Assembly: GCF_013378445.1 (NCBI RefSeq)
Contig: NZ_JABXYK010000004.1
Location: forward strand, 1-64,000
DNA from: Mycoplana rhizolycopersici
Lineage (GTDB): Bacteria; Pseudomonadota; Alphaproteobacteria; Rhizobiales; Rhizobiaceae
Length of the DNA stretch: 64,000 bases
Direction of reading: 5' to 3'
Shown here: positions 28,166 through 36,516 of the stretch, in pieces
Numbering within the stretch: position 1 is the first letter of the stretch
Layout: each line of letters opens with the position of its first letter
Made by a program: the position numbers and the translations under genes
The notes under the pieces: generated by a model
The model's input: the letters and a program-made list of their open reading frames with translations, nothing else
The model's database searches: none
Told to the model about the DNA's origin: nothing

Positions 28166-28449
28166 GTGATCCTCCCTTGATCATGTCCCGCCTGCAGCGG
28201 ATGAGGGAAGTCTGCTTGTGTTTCCGCCGCCGGAACAGCGGGGCAGATCATGTGCGCTGGCCATCCTGTCGCAGGTTTGAAACAGTTCGGCATGGCAATG
28301 GAGGGCGGAGGCCGGTCGTGGGCGAAACGCTTTTGCGGGCAAGGCGTGGATGCAGGCACCGCTGCGCGAACGGCGTGGCGGCGGTTGCCGGGAGCGTCAG
28401 ATTTGGAACGAGCGACCGGGTCGTGACAGGTTAGCGCTCGCAGCGCGGC
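28166..28449. other. Intergenic region upstream of the aldehyde dehydrogenase gene
   Basis: About 280 bases between the end of the short AcoR-like gene and the dehydrogenase start. Apart from the operator-like element at 28265-28286, no gene was seen. Scanning for GG-N10-GC doublets on the minus strand gave no sigma-54 promoter, so a sigma-70-type promoter is more likely. Confidence 0.5.
28265..28286. promoter_or_regulatory. Operator-like element before the aldehyde dehydrogenase gene
   Basis: CTGTCGCA-N4-TGAAACAG matches the perfect palindrome at 29500-29521 at 16 of 22 positions with the same spacing. It is centred about 110 bases upstream of the dehydrogenase start. Confidence 0.6.
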
Positions 28450-29409
28450 TCAATGCAGTTCGAGCTTCTTCAGCTTGCGATGCAGGGTGGCGCGGCTCAT
28501 CCCCAGAGCTTGCGCGGCGCGGGAGATGTTGCCGTTTGTCCGCGAAAGGGCGCGCATGAGTGCCGCCTTCTCCGCTTCGGCCAACTCTTCGCCGGCCGCA
28601 GCACTTCCTTCCTGGAGGGCATCGGCGGCAGCCACGCCGGCGGCAATCCGACGGTCGTCAAGCTTGAGCGCCAAGCGCGCGGCGCGCGTTGCGCCGACCA
28701 CAAGGTCATGCCGATCGACGGCAAGAAGGGCAGCGGCCGCATTGGCTCCGGTCGGCAGCATGATGAAGCGCGCGCCGGAGAACGCGCTGCGGAAAAGGTT
28801 CACCTCGATGCGCATTGCCGCATCACGGACCGCCTGCGACAGGATCGACAGCGTCATCTCGTCGACATCGTCGCGGCAAGTGGAAATGTCGAGTGCCGCG
28901 GCGAGCTGTCCGCGATGGTCGCGGATCGTCGCCGTCGCGCAGCACAGCCCGATATTGGAGGAGAGAAAATGCTGGTCGCGGAACACCGTAACCGAGCGAT
29001 CGTCGGCGAGCGCGGTACCAATACCGTTCGTCCCGACGCTGGCCTCGGTCCAGATCGATCCGGTCCACAGGCCGAGGCTCTGGAAGTCCTTGTCATCGCC
29101 GCGTGCGCCGCGACGCTCGAGCGCCACGCCGCTGCGGTCGGTCAGAAGAACGCAGTAGCCGGCCTTTCCGAGCAAGGCGAACAGCCGGTCGAGTTCATCG
29201 ACGGCAACCGCAACCAGCGGCCCGGATTCTTGCTGGGCCAGTTCGAATTCGCGGGATGAGAGGCGCAGGGGCGTGCGGTCTTCCTCCGGTGCCAGACGAT
29301 GCACCGTCATGCAACGCTGCCATGAGGCGACGATCGGCGAACTCGCGGCAGCCGATCCCTGAAGCGCAGACGTATAGACGTGCTCTACATGTGCAGAGTG
29401 TCCCGGCAT
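28450..29409 (-). CDS. AcoR-like regulator lacking the AAA+ domain
   Basis: 319 residues from ATG 29409 (MPGHSAHVEHVYTSALQG), start set by GGGAGGAG. The N-terminal two thirds match the GAF-type sensor region of AcoR activators (WTEASVGTNGIGTALADDR, SVTVFRDQHFLSSNIGLCC). The protein then passes directly to a Fis-type helix-turn-helix (NGNISRAAQALGMSRATLHR). Walker A, GAFTGA and Walker B are absent, so it cannot remodel sigma-54 holoenzyme and probably acts on sigma-70-type promoters. A perfect palindrome 90 bases upstream and a related one before the dehydrogenase gene suggest its targets. Confidence 0.88.
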   Translation of the reverse strand: MPGHSAHVEHVYTSALQGSAAASSPIVASWQRCMTVHRLAPEEDRTPLRLSSREFELAQQESGPLVAVAVDELDRLFALLGKAGYCVLLTDRSGVALERRGARGDDKDFQSLGLWTGSIWTEASVGTNGIGTALADDRSVTVFRDQHFLSSNIGLCCATATIRDHRGQLAAALDISTCRDDVDEMTLSILSQAVRDAAMRIEVNLFRSAFSGARFIMLPTGANAAAALLAVDRHDLVVGATRAARLALKLDDRRIAAGVAAADALQEGSAAAGEELAEAEKAALMRALSRTNGNISRAAQALGMSRATLHRKLKKLELH

Positions 29410-29499
29410 TGGCTCCTCCCTGAACCGGGGCGGATTGTGGCGCAATCGGAATTCCGACGCAACAACTGCCCGTCGATCAACGGCCGGGCATCGGCGACA

Positions 29500-29521
29500 A
29501 CTGTCGCAACATTGCGACAGT
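29500..29521. promoter_or_regulatory. Palindromic operator upstream of the short AcoR-like gene
   Basis: Perfect 10-base arms ACTGTCGCAA / TTGCGACAGT separated by CA, about 90 bases before the start codon at 29409. The TGTCGCA/TGCGACA core resembles sites described for AcoR-family regulators (from memory). Probably autoregulatory. Confidence 0.65.
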
Positions 29522-29571
29522 CGGGCCACGAGCATCCGGGCGGGTTGGCCCGTCCGTTCGTGCCGCGACGC

Positions 29572-30870
29572 CTATCGGCGCGTTCCGCCGCGTTCCTTCA
29601 CCATCTCGACCAGCCGGGTGAAGACGGCATCTGTCTGGCGTACGCCGTCGTGCTCGTATTCGTTCGTCACCCAGGTCTCGACATTGCCGACATGCCGCGC
29701 CGTCTCCAGCGACAGGCCCGCGTCGACATACATGTCGTCGAAGTAGACGGCAGCGGCGACGGGCACCTCATTGGCAGCCAGCCGTTCGGGATCGTAGAGG
29801 CGGCCAAATTGCGGGCGGGCCGCAAGGGCCTCGGCTGCGGCCTGGAACGGCCGCAGCGATCGGATTTCGGAGAACATCCACGGATACATCATCTCGCCGG
29901 TCAGATTAAGGGGCCGGTGGGTGTCTGCGAAAGCGGGATGTTCGGCGCGGATGCGCTCGGCCGCCCAGCCAGTTGCGCCGTCGCCCTGGCCGTAGATGCT
30001 TTCCTGCAGGACGGCGAAGAGCGGGTTGGCGTCATAGGCGGTGAGCGCCATCACCGAGGCGAGGAAATGATCGGAGAGCCGGTCTTGCGCCGCGCCTGAG
30101 AAGGCTTCGTCGATCAGCCAGTGAATGTTTTCGAATCCGGGCCCCATGCCGAGGTCGATACCGATCGTTTGCAGCCGGCGTACCGTCAGCCGGTCGCCAT
30201 CCGGCAGGCGGACATCGTTTGCCGCGAGGAAGTCGGCAATGCGGCCGATCCGCTCCCGGTCATGCGGATAGCGGCGGTAGTAGCGCGAATTCTTCTCGGC
30301 CACGCGTGGATAGGTGCGGCGATAGATCTCGTCTGCCGTTGCCTGCAAGCCCGAAAGCCCGCCGGTGACATAACAGGCTGCAAGTCCCTCCGGCGCATTG
30401 GAAAGGTAGGTTAGCGTGAGGAAGCCACCGTAGCTCTGGCCGAGCGTTTCCCATTTCACGCCGTCGAATACCGTCTTTCGCAGGTATTCGCAGTCCGCGA
30501 CGATGCTGTCGGCCCGGAAATGGCAGAGATAGTCGGCCGCATCTTCGCCGCGTTCAAAGCCGGCCATGGTCGCACTTTCGACGCGCGTGCTGCGGCCCGT
30601 GCCGCGCTGGTCGATGAGCACAACGCGATGGGTCTTGAGGGCGTACGAGAGCCAAGCCGGCCCACCGCCGGCAGGCCGTGGAGACTTGCCGCCCGGCCCG
30701 CCCTGCAGGAACAGAAGCAACGGCAACGTCTCGCCTGCCTTCGTCGGGTCGCAGACCTCGCGGGCAAAGACTTCGATCGTCGGCCCTTCCGGGTCCGACC
30801 AGTCGAGTGGGACCGTGACAAGGTGGTCGCGAACGAACATTCCCGGAATTGTGTAGTGGCGGACGGACAC
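29572..30870 (-). CDS. Alpha/beta hydrolase, proline iminopeptidase-like (S33)
   Basis: 432-residue hydrolase of the prolyl-aminopeptidase/tripeptidyl group. The oxyanion segment is LFLQGGPGGKSP (family HGGPG), followed by VVLIDQRGTGRST and the nucleophile elbow GQSYGG with catalytic Ser. A C-terminal Asp and His (EYEHDGV region) would complete the triad. No signal peptide is visible, so it is probably cytoplasmic. It stands alone between two regulator regions; peptide or amide substrates are possible. Confidence 0.88.
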   Translation of the reverse strand: MSVRHYTIPGMFVRDHLVTVPLDWSDPEGPTIEVFAREVCDPTKAGETLPLLLFLQGGPGGKSPRPAGGGPAWLSYALKTHRVVLIDQRGTGRSTRVESATMAGFERGEDAADYLCHFRADSIVADCEYLRKTVFDGVKWETLGQSYGGFLTLTYLSNAPEGLAACYVTGGLSGLQATADEIYRRTYPRVAEKNSRYYRRYPHDRERIGRIADFLAANDVRLPDGDRLTVRRLQTIGIDLGMGPGFENIHWLIDEAFSGAAQDRLSDHFLASVMALTAYDANPLFAVLQESIYGQGDGATGWAAERIRAEHPAFADTHRPLNLTGEMMYPWMFSEIRSLRPFQAAAEALAARPQFGRLYDPERLAANEVPVAAAVYFDDMYVDAGLSLETARHVGNVETWVTNEYEHDGVRQTDAVFTRLVEMVKERGGTRR

Positions 30871-30972
30871 GGGCGGCTCCTCGATCTGTTCGTGCGCCGG
30901 ATGCCAGACGACCGGCGGACTTTCAGACGGCTCTATCCCACACCGGGGCGGGCGCTGTCACGGGTTTTGCCC

Positions 30973-31278
30973 TCAAATGTCGCTGCACGCTGTGCCGGCA
31001 TCGGGTTCGCCGATCGGCTCGTAGCGGGTTCGCAGCGTTCGCTCGTCCCGCGTAGCGATGCGCAAGGTGTCGCCGCGCTCGGTCAGCGCGGTTAGCTCAC
31101 GCAGGACGAGCGCATGGGAGATGCCGAGAAGGCGGGAGAATGTGCGGCTGTCGTTGGCAATCCCCAGTTCCAACGCGGTAAGGATCGCCGCCTGTATCGG
31201 CGTCCGCTGCGTATCCTGCCCCCGCTTCTGTTCGACGAGAGCGAGAAAGGCCTCCGTATCGAGGGGATGGTCGCTCAC
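30973..31278 (-). CDS. Small helix-turn-helix-like protein following the FdhF-type gene
   Basis: 101 residues, overlapping the end of the molybdopterin oxidoreductase gene by 4 bases. The middle (ILTALELGIANDSRTFSRLL, GISHALVLRELTALTERG) reads like a winged helix and the end (RTRYEPIGEPD) like a wing. I do not recognise a named family. The overlap suggests it works with, or regulates, the oxidoreductase. The 17-base-arm inverted repeat before that gene is a possible target. Confidence 0.7.
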   Translation of the reverse strand: MSDHPLDTEAFLALVEQKRGQDTQRTPIQAAILTALELGIANDSRTFSRLLGISHALVLRELTALTERGDTLRIATRDERTLRTRYEPIGEPDAGTACSDI

Positions 31279-33587
31279 GCGGCCTGACGTTTGCGGAAGG
31301 AGACCATGATCGACTTGGACGTCGGCGTGTCGCTCTCTTCCCCGGCGCTGCCAAGCGGCACGAGCACGTTCAGCTCGGGATAGTAGCCGGCGATGCTGCC
31401 GCGCGGGATGTCGTAGGGCACGAAACGGAAGTCGCGGGCCACCCGCTCGATTCCGTCGTCATGTTCGCTGAAGACGTCGACGCGCTCACCCGCCGAGGCG
31501 TTCAGGGCCTTCAGGTCTTCCGGATGGATGAAGATTACCTGTCGTTCGCCATAGACGCCGCGATAGCGATCGTCGAGGCCGTAGACGGTCGTGTTGTACT
31601 GATCGTGCGAGCGGAAGGTCTGCAGCGCAAACCGCCCCTGCCCCCTTCGCGCCCGCTGGTGCACCGTTTCCTGCGGGAGTGCCACCGACGAGAACGACGC
31701 CTTGCCGCCGGGTGTATTCCACTCCCTGTGCGCCGCGGTGTTGCGCAGGTGAAAGCCGCGCGGCTTGCGCAGCCGCTCGTTATAGGCCTCGAAGCCGGGA
31801 ATCGTCGCCTCGATCAGATCGCGGATGCGGTCGTAGTCTTCCGCCAGCTCGCGCCAGTCGACAACAGCTTTGCCCACGGTCGCTTCGGCGATGCCGGCGA
31901 TGATGCCGACCTCGGAAAGAAGATGCGGCGATGCCGGGCGATTGATGCCGGCGGAGCCATGCACCATGCTCATGGAATCCTCGACGCTGATCAGCTGCGA
32001 GTTTCCCGCCGAGTTCAGGTCCATTTCGGTGCGGCCAAGGCATGGCAGGATGAAGGAGACCTCGCCCGGCATCAGATGCGAATGGTTCGGCTTGGTCGCG
32101 ATGTGGACGGTCAGCTTCAGCCGTCGCAATGCCTTCTCGACGAGGGCGCTGTCGGGCGTGGCGCGGGCGAAATTGCCACCGAGGCCGATGAAGGCCTGCG
32201 CCGATCCGTCGAGCATGGCGCCGATGGCGGCAAGCACATTGTGCCCGTCGGCGCGGGGTACTGCGAAGCCGAACTTCTTTTCCAGTGCGTCGAGAAACGC
32301 CGCAGGCGGCTTCTCGTTGATGCCGACGGTGCGGTCGCCCTGCACGTTGGAATGGCCGCGCACGGGGCAAAGGCCGGCGCCGGGCCTGCCGACATTGCCG
32401 CGCATAAGCATGAAGTTGGTGATCTCGCGGATCGTGGCGACGGAGTGCAGGTGCTGGGTGACGCCCATCGCCCAGGTGCAGATCACCCGCTCGGCGTTCA
32501 TATAGACCTCCGCCGCCTGCTCGATCTCCTGCCGGGTCAGCCCCGACTGGTCTTCGATCTCGGCCCAGCCCGTCGCTTCCACCGCCGCCCGGTAGTCGGC
32601 CGGTCCGGTGCAGTGTTCGGCGAGGAAGTCGTGGTCCAGCACGGGTGGGAGACCGGCGGCGACCGCCGTGTCCTCGGCCGCGAACACGGCCTTGGCCATG
32701 CCGCGAACCGCGGCCATGTCGCCGCCGAGCTGCGGCTGCAGATAAAGGCTGGCAATGTCGGTCGAGCCGCCGCGCAGCATCTCGATCTTGTCCTGCGGAT
32801 CGGAGAAGCGTTCCAGACCGCGCTCGCGGATCGGGTTGAAGACCACGACGCGGGCGCCGCGCTTGGCCGCCCGGCGCAGGTCTCCGAGCATGCGCGGATG
32901 GTTGGTGCCGGGGTTCTGGCCGATCACGAAGATCGCATCCGCCTTTTCGAAATCCTCCAGCAGCACTGTGCCCTTGCCCACGCCGATGGCCTGGCGCAGC
33001 GCAACCCCGCTCGCCTCGTGGCACATGTTGGAGCAATCGGGAAAGTTGTTGGTGCCGTAGATGCGCACGAACAGCTGATAGAGATAAGCCGCCTCGTTGC
33101 TCGCCCGTCCGGAGGTGTAGAATTCTGCCCGGTCTGGGCTGTCCAACTGTTTCAGGATGCCGCCGATCTCGGTGAAGGCGTCTTCCCAGGCGACGGGCAG
33201 GTAGCGGTCGCTTGCGGGGTCGTAGCGCATGGGATGGGTCAGGCGACCGTTCGCCTCGAGCTCGTAGTCCGTCAGCTGGCGCAGCGCCGAGACGGCGGTG
33301 GCCGCGAAGAAGTCCGGTGTGGCGCGCTTCTCGGTCGATTCCCACGCGACGGCCTTTACGCCGTTCTCGCAGAACTCGAAGGAAGAACCGTGTTCGGGGT
33401 CACCCCACGCGCAGCCGGGGCAATCGAACCCGTCGGGCTGGTTCGCCTTGAGCATGGCGCGCGCGCCGGACAGCGGCGTGCCGCTTTCCAGCAGCCGCTT
33501 TCCGCAGCTCTTCAATGCACCCCAGCCGCCGGCGGCCGATGACTTCTTGCCGATAAAACCTGTGTCCATTCCTCCTGTATTGACCAT
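31275..33587 (-). CDS. FdhF/YdeP-family molybdopterin oxidoreductase
   Basis: 770-residue molybdenum enzyme of the formate-dehydrogenase-like group. The N-terminal Cys region (FDCPGCAWGDPEHGSSFEFC) suits an iron-sulfur site. Molybdopterin-binding stretches include FVIGQNPGTNHPRMLGDLRR and the C-terminal QTFRSHDQYNTTVYGLDDRY. No in-frame TGA selenocysteine is seen. The physiological substrate of this YdeP-like group is not established. The start is uncertain: ATG 33587 lies inside a large palindrome, while ATG 33569 has AGGAGG only one base away. Confidence 0.9.
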   Translation of the reverse strand: MVNTGGMDTGFIGKKSSAAGGWGALKSCGKRLLESGTPLSGARAMLKANQPDGFDCPGCAWGDPEHGSSFEFCENGVKAVAWESTEKRATPDFFAATAVSALRQLTDYELEANGRLTHPMRYDPASDRYLPVAWEDAFTEIGGILKQLDSPDRAEFYTSGRASNEAAYLYQLFVRIYGTNNFPDCSNMCHEASGVALRQAIGVGKGTVLLEDFEKADAIFVIGQNPGTNHPRMLGDLRRAAKRGARVVVFNPIRERGLERFSDPQDKIEMLRGGSTDIASLYLQPQLGGDMAAVRGMAKAVFAAEDTAVAAGLPPVLDHDFLAEHCTGPADYRAAVEATGWAEIEDQSGLTRQEIEQAAEVYMNAERVICTWAMGVTQHLHSVATIREITNFMLMRGNVGRPGAGLCPVRGHSNVQGDRTVGINEKPPAAFLDALEKKFGFAVPRADGHNVLAAIGAMLDGSAQAFIGLGGNFARATPDSALVEKALRRLKLTVHIATKPNHSHLMPGEVSFILPCLGRTEMDLNSAGNSQLISVEDSMSMVHGSAGINRPASPHLLSEVGIIAGIAEATVGKAVVDWRELAEDYDRIRDLIEATIPGFEAYNERLRKPRGFHLRNTAAHREWNTPGGKASFSSVALPQETVHQRARRGQGRFALQTFRSHDQYNTTVYGLDDRYRGVYGERQVIFIHPEDLKALNASAGERVDVFSEHDDGIERVARDFRFVPYDIPRGSIAGYYPELNVLVPLGSAGEESDTPTSKSIMVSFRKRQAA

Positions 33588-33626
33588 CGTCCAATTAGGT
33601 CAAGCTGCCTGACCTAATTGGACGAT
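33586..33626. promoter_or_regulatory. Large inverted repeat before the FdhF-type gene
   Basis: Perfect 17-base arms ATCGTCCAATTAGGTCA / TGACCTAATTGGACGAT with a 7-base centre (AGCTGCC). It overlaps the candidate start at 33587 and lies 126 bases after the ion-channel gene. No T-tract follows, so an operator is more likely than a terminator. Confidence 0.7.
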
Positions 33627-33751
33627 AGGAAAGTTCTATCAATTTCATGCGATACCTGGCTCGAAACCGACGGATTCTGCCGCTGTTTGTGCGATCCAAG
33701 ACGCATCGGAGTGCGACTTCGCTGCGCGCGGCGGCATGCTGGGAGGTGTCG

Positions 33752-34819
33752 TCAGGCCAGCGAGCGCAGGATGATGCAGACGCAGACGGTGGTGAAGATG
33801 ATCGGCAGCGCATAGCGCATTTGCGCCCGGACTTCCGCAGTAAGGCAGGGGTTTGAGCTTGCGCCGGGCAGTTTTCCGCGGGTCATCAGCAGGTCGACCA
33901 GCAGCACGAAGATCAGGTAGAAATAGCCGAGCGAGATCATGAAGGCGATCGGCGAATTGACCGACATGCTGCCGGGGAAGCTGCCTTCGAACGTGAAACT
34001 GAGCGCGGCCAGCGCCAGCAGCGCGCTATAGGTAATGCCGATCGTATCGGAAAAGGTCGTTCGCGAGGCCCAGAGAATGAACAGCGACACCGTGAGCACG
34101 GCAACGAACGGCACGAAGATCCTGAGAAAATAACGCGGCCAGGCGCGTTCGACGACGACTTTAGCGCTCGCCCGCACGAAGGGACGGGCGTTCCAGCCAT
34201 AGAACGTTTCCATCGCAAAACGCATCGATGCCGCCGTCCAGTCCGAAGCGGTCAGGGCTGCGGCGAAGGTGGAGAGTTCGCGGTCGCGGTCGTCGACGAC
34301 GAAGACCACTTCGTCGGCCGGATAGGCCTCGGAGGCGAAGGGAAAGACAAGCGTCTGGCGATCGAAGGGAAAGGCCGACAGGTCGTTGATGATGCGGAAG
34401 TCTGCTTCCAGGTGACGGATCAGGACAACTGCCCCGTCCGAGAAGACAGACAACGAAACCGTCTCCTTGCGCGGGTCGTCGATCAGGTTTTCGATCAGCA
34501 GGCGCGGCGTCCAGATTGTTTCGAGCACGCGCTTGGCCTCGTCGCCGGTGAAGTCCCGGCGGCTTGATCCGGTGGCGATCGGATCGAAGCCCTGCGTCCG
34601 GTCGTGCCAGCGCGCCGTATATTCCAGTGTCGCGGACGTCTCGCCCGCGGTCTCGGAGATCTTGACGACATCGAGCATCCGCACGGCGAGATTGACGCGT
34701 ATCGGCAGGGCAGCCCCTTGGGGCAGGTCGGCAGCCTGCACAAGGGCCGCGGTCCACAAGGCAATGAGGAAGGCGCCCGGCAAAATAAAGGCCAGCATGG
34801 GACGGATGGCCCACGTCAC
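33752..34819 (-). CDS. Prokaryotic pentameric ligand-gated ion channel (Cys-loop family)
   Basis: 355 residues in the architecture of bacterial GLIC/ELIC-type channels. A signal peptide (to about residue 29) precedes a beta-rich extracellular domain of about 200 residues, with IWTPRLLIENLIDD and the Cys-loop equivalent FPFDRQTLVFPFASEAYPAD (no cysteines, as in bacteria). Four membrane helices follow: YFLRIFVPFVAVLTVSLFIL, IGITYSALLALAALSFTF (pore-lining), FMISLGYFYLIFVLLVDLL and a C-terminal ALPIIFTTVCVCIILRSL. Its start overlaps a membrane cache-domain gene by 4 bases. Ligand and ion are unknown. Confidence 0.88.
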   Translation of the reverse strand: MTWAIRPMLAFILPGAFLIALWTAALVQAADLPQGAALPIRVNLAVRMLDVVKISETAGETSATLEYTARWHDRTQGFDPIATGSSRRDFTGDEAKRVLETIWTPRLLIENLIDDPRKETVSLSVFSDGAVVLIRHLEADFRIINDLSAFPFDRQTLVFPFASEAYPADEVVFVVDDRDRELSTFAAALTASDWTAASMRFAMETFYGWNARPFVRASAKVVVERAWPRYFLRIFVPFVAVLTVSLFILWASRTTFSDTIGITYSALLALAALSFTFEGSFPGSMSVNSPIAFMISLGYFYLIFVLLVDLLMTRGKLPGASSNPCLTAEVRAQMRYALPIIFTTVCVCIILRSLA

Positions 34820-35934
34820 CGGCGGTTTTCCGCGCGGAAGCTGACGGCGGACGCCGGCTGTCTTTCTCCTACGGCATCCCGGACGGCTTGCTGAAGCTCG
34901 CGGAACTCTGGAAGGCTGGAGAGGCTTTCGGGCTGGTCCGCGGCCTTTCCGTCACGAAGCTGCGCTGTCAGTCTCTGCAACGGGCGCAGCAGCAGCCCGC
35001 GCAGCATGGCCATGACGGTCGAGAAGACGACGAGAAATCCGACAACGGAAACTGCGGCAATCGTGACAAGCGAGCGCGCCAGATGGCCTTCCAGCTCGGT
35101 CAGGTCACGGGTGACGACGATCGTGCCGATCATGCGGCCGCTGAAGTCGAGCAGGGGCCTGCCCATCACGCCAAGCGTCTGTCCGCCGATCTCGACCTTT
35201 TCGAGATAGGAATCCCGCGACAGGCGTATCTGTCCGCCGTCACGCAGGCGCTGGAAGAGCCCGGTATCGGTGGCGGCCTCCATCTTCAGTCCGGTCTCGG
35301 CGCTCGCCGTTCCGTCCTCGGAGACGCCCGCCGACGCATCCAGAAACAGTGCGAAGTCGGCGCCGGTCGCAGCCTTTGCCAACTCGGTCAGAGATTTCAG
35401 GTCGACGCCGACCTCGACGGTGCCCACGAGCTGCTCGCCATCCGTGATGGCGGAGACGGCGCGCAGGCTGAGGCCGCGGACACCGAGTTCCAGACCCTTG
35501 CGCAGCCGCCGATCGTGATTGACGGCGACGATCATCGGCCGGAAGCGGGAGAGATCCTGTCCGAAATTATCCGGATCCCAGACGCGCAGGAAGGACTTCA
35601 TGTCGGCAGTGTGAAAATGCAGCACCTCGACGCCTGCAAGATTGCCGAGAAATTCGAGCCTGGAGCGGCTCTTCGCCAGAAGGCTTGCGCGATCCCCTGC
35701 CCTCATCAGCGATGCGACCTCCGGATCGCGGGCGACCGTCTCGGCCTGCGTCGCCGAGAGCGTGGCGGACTGCTCCATCGCTGTTGCGAGGACCAGAGCT
35801 GTAACGTCGATCTCCCGCGTCTGGGCGTCGGAGAGCAAGGCGCGCTCGTCGAGCTGCATGGCCCATCCGCCGATGGCAAGTGTCAGGGCGATCAGCGCGG
35901 CTGCGGCGAGGGAAAGCGATTTGTCGAAGGGCAT
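34816..35934 (-). CDS. Membrane-bound cache-domain sensor without output domain
   Basis: 372 residues from ATG 35934 (MPFDKSLSLAAAALIALTLA). Two membrane segments (about 8-27 and 300-325) enclose a periplasmic domain of about 270 residues resembling double-cache sensors, with FLRVWDPDNFGQDLSRFRPM, VAVNHDRRLRKGLELGVRGL and GTVEVGVDLKSL. A short HAMP-like segment (LLRPLQRLTAQLRDG) follows and the protein ends without kinase, cyclase or MCP module. No strong ribosome site was found, so the start is tentative. The 4-base overlap with the ion-channel gene suggests a sensor-channel pair. Confidence 0.78.
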   Translation of the reverse strand: MPFDKSLSLAAAALIALTLAIGGWAMQLDERALLSDAQTREIDVTALVLATAMEQSATLSATQAETVARDPEVASLMRAGDRASLLAKSRSRLEFLGNLAGVEVLHFHTADMKSFLRVWDPDNFGQDLSRFRPMIVAVNHDRRLRKGLELGVRGLSLRAVSAITDGEQLVGTVEVGVDLKSLTELAKAATGADFALFLDASAGVSEDGTASAETGLKMEAATDTGLFQRLRDGGQIRLSRDSYLEKVEIGGQTLGVMGRPLLDFSGRMIGTIVVTRDLTELEGHLARSLVTIAAVSVVGFLVVFSTVMAMLRGLLLRPLQRLTAQLRDGKAADQPESLSSLPEFRELQQAVRDAVGERQPASAVSFRAENRR

Positions 35935-36146
35935 GCGATGGTCCGGCGCAGTTCGAGGCTGGCGGCACGGGCCGCAAATTGAAGGGACCATAGGCACGGC
36001 CGATTGGCGGGTAAACGCGCGCGGATTTGGCGCGCGTCTCAATTCGTTGGCATTCCGTCTCAATCGCAAGTCGCCCCGTTCCCGCGGATCGACACGGGGC
36101 GACACGCGTGAATAGAGATTGGCCACCTTCCGCACAGAGGAATGCA

Positions 36147-36497
36147 ATGAAGACCCGACTTGTCGCCGCAACGATCGCGCTTGCCCATTCGCTACCGGCG
36201 CTTGCGCAGGAACCGACGCTCTACGAGAAGCCGGCGGCTTCGATCGCCGAGTGCCATGAGACGATTGCGCAGGTCGCCCCGGATTGGCGCGAGAATGCGA
36301 GCTTCAAGATAAAGCCCATGGCGGGTGGCCGGGAACAGGTCTTCCATTGCCTGCCGGACGGCGTTGCGGAATGGGTCTGCAATCCCAAGGCCGGCACGAT
36401 CAATGTGGCCGTGCTGATCGGCGGAACGGTCGCGGCATGCAGGACGGTGACGCCCGGTGTCCCGGTCACTGTCACCAAGTCGATGGTGCCCGGCTGA
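36147..36497 (+). CDS. Small secreted protein of unknown function
   Basis: 116 residues from ATG 36147 with AGAGGA upstream. A signal peptide (MKTRLVAATIALAHSLPALA) is followed by a mature part of about 95 residues containing four Cys (AECHE, FHCLPDG, WVCNPKAG, AACRTV), possibly forming two disulfides. No family recognised. It is convergent with the AraC-type gene and divergent from the cache sensor. Confidence 0.7.
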   Translation: MKTRLVAATIALAHSLPALAQEPTLYEKPAASIAECHETIAQVAPDWRENASFKIKPMAGGREQVFHCLPDGVAEWVCNPKAGTINVAVLIGGTVAACRTVTPGVPVTVTKSMVPG

Positions 36498-36516
36498 GAA
36501 TTGGATCACTGCCGCT

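Noticed and set aside
31275-33587. Respiratory formate dehydrogenase
   Set aside because: No iron-sulfur beta subunit, cytochrome subunit or FdhD-type accessory gene is present and no selenocysteine codon is seen; YdeP-like assignment is safer.
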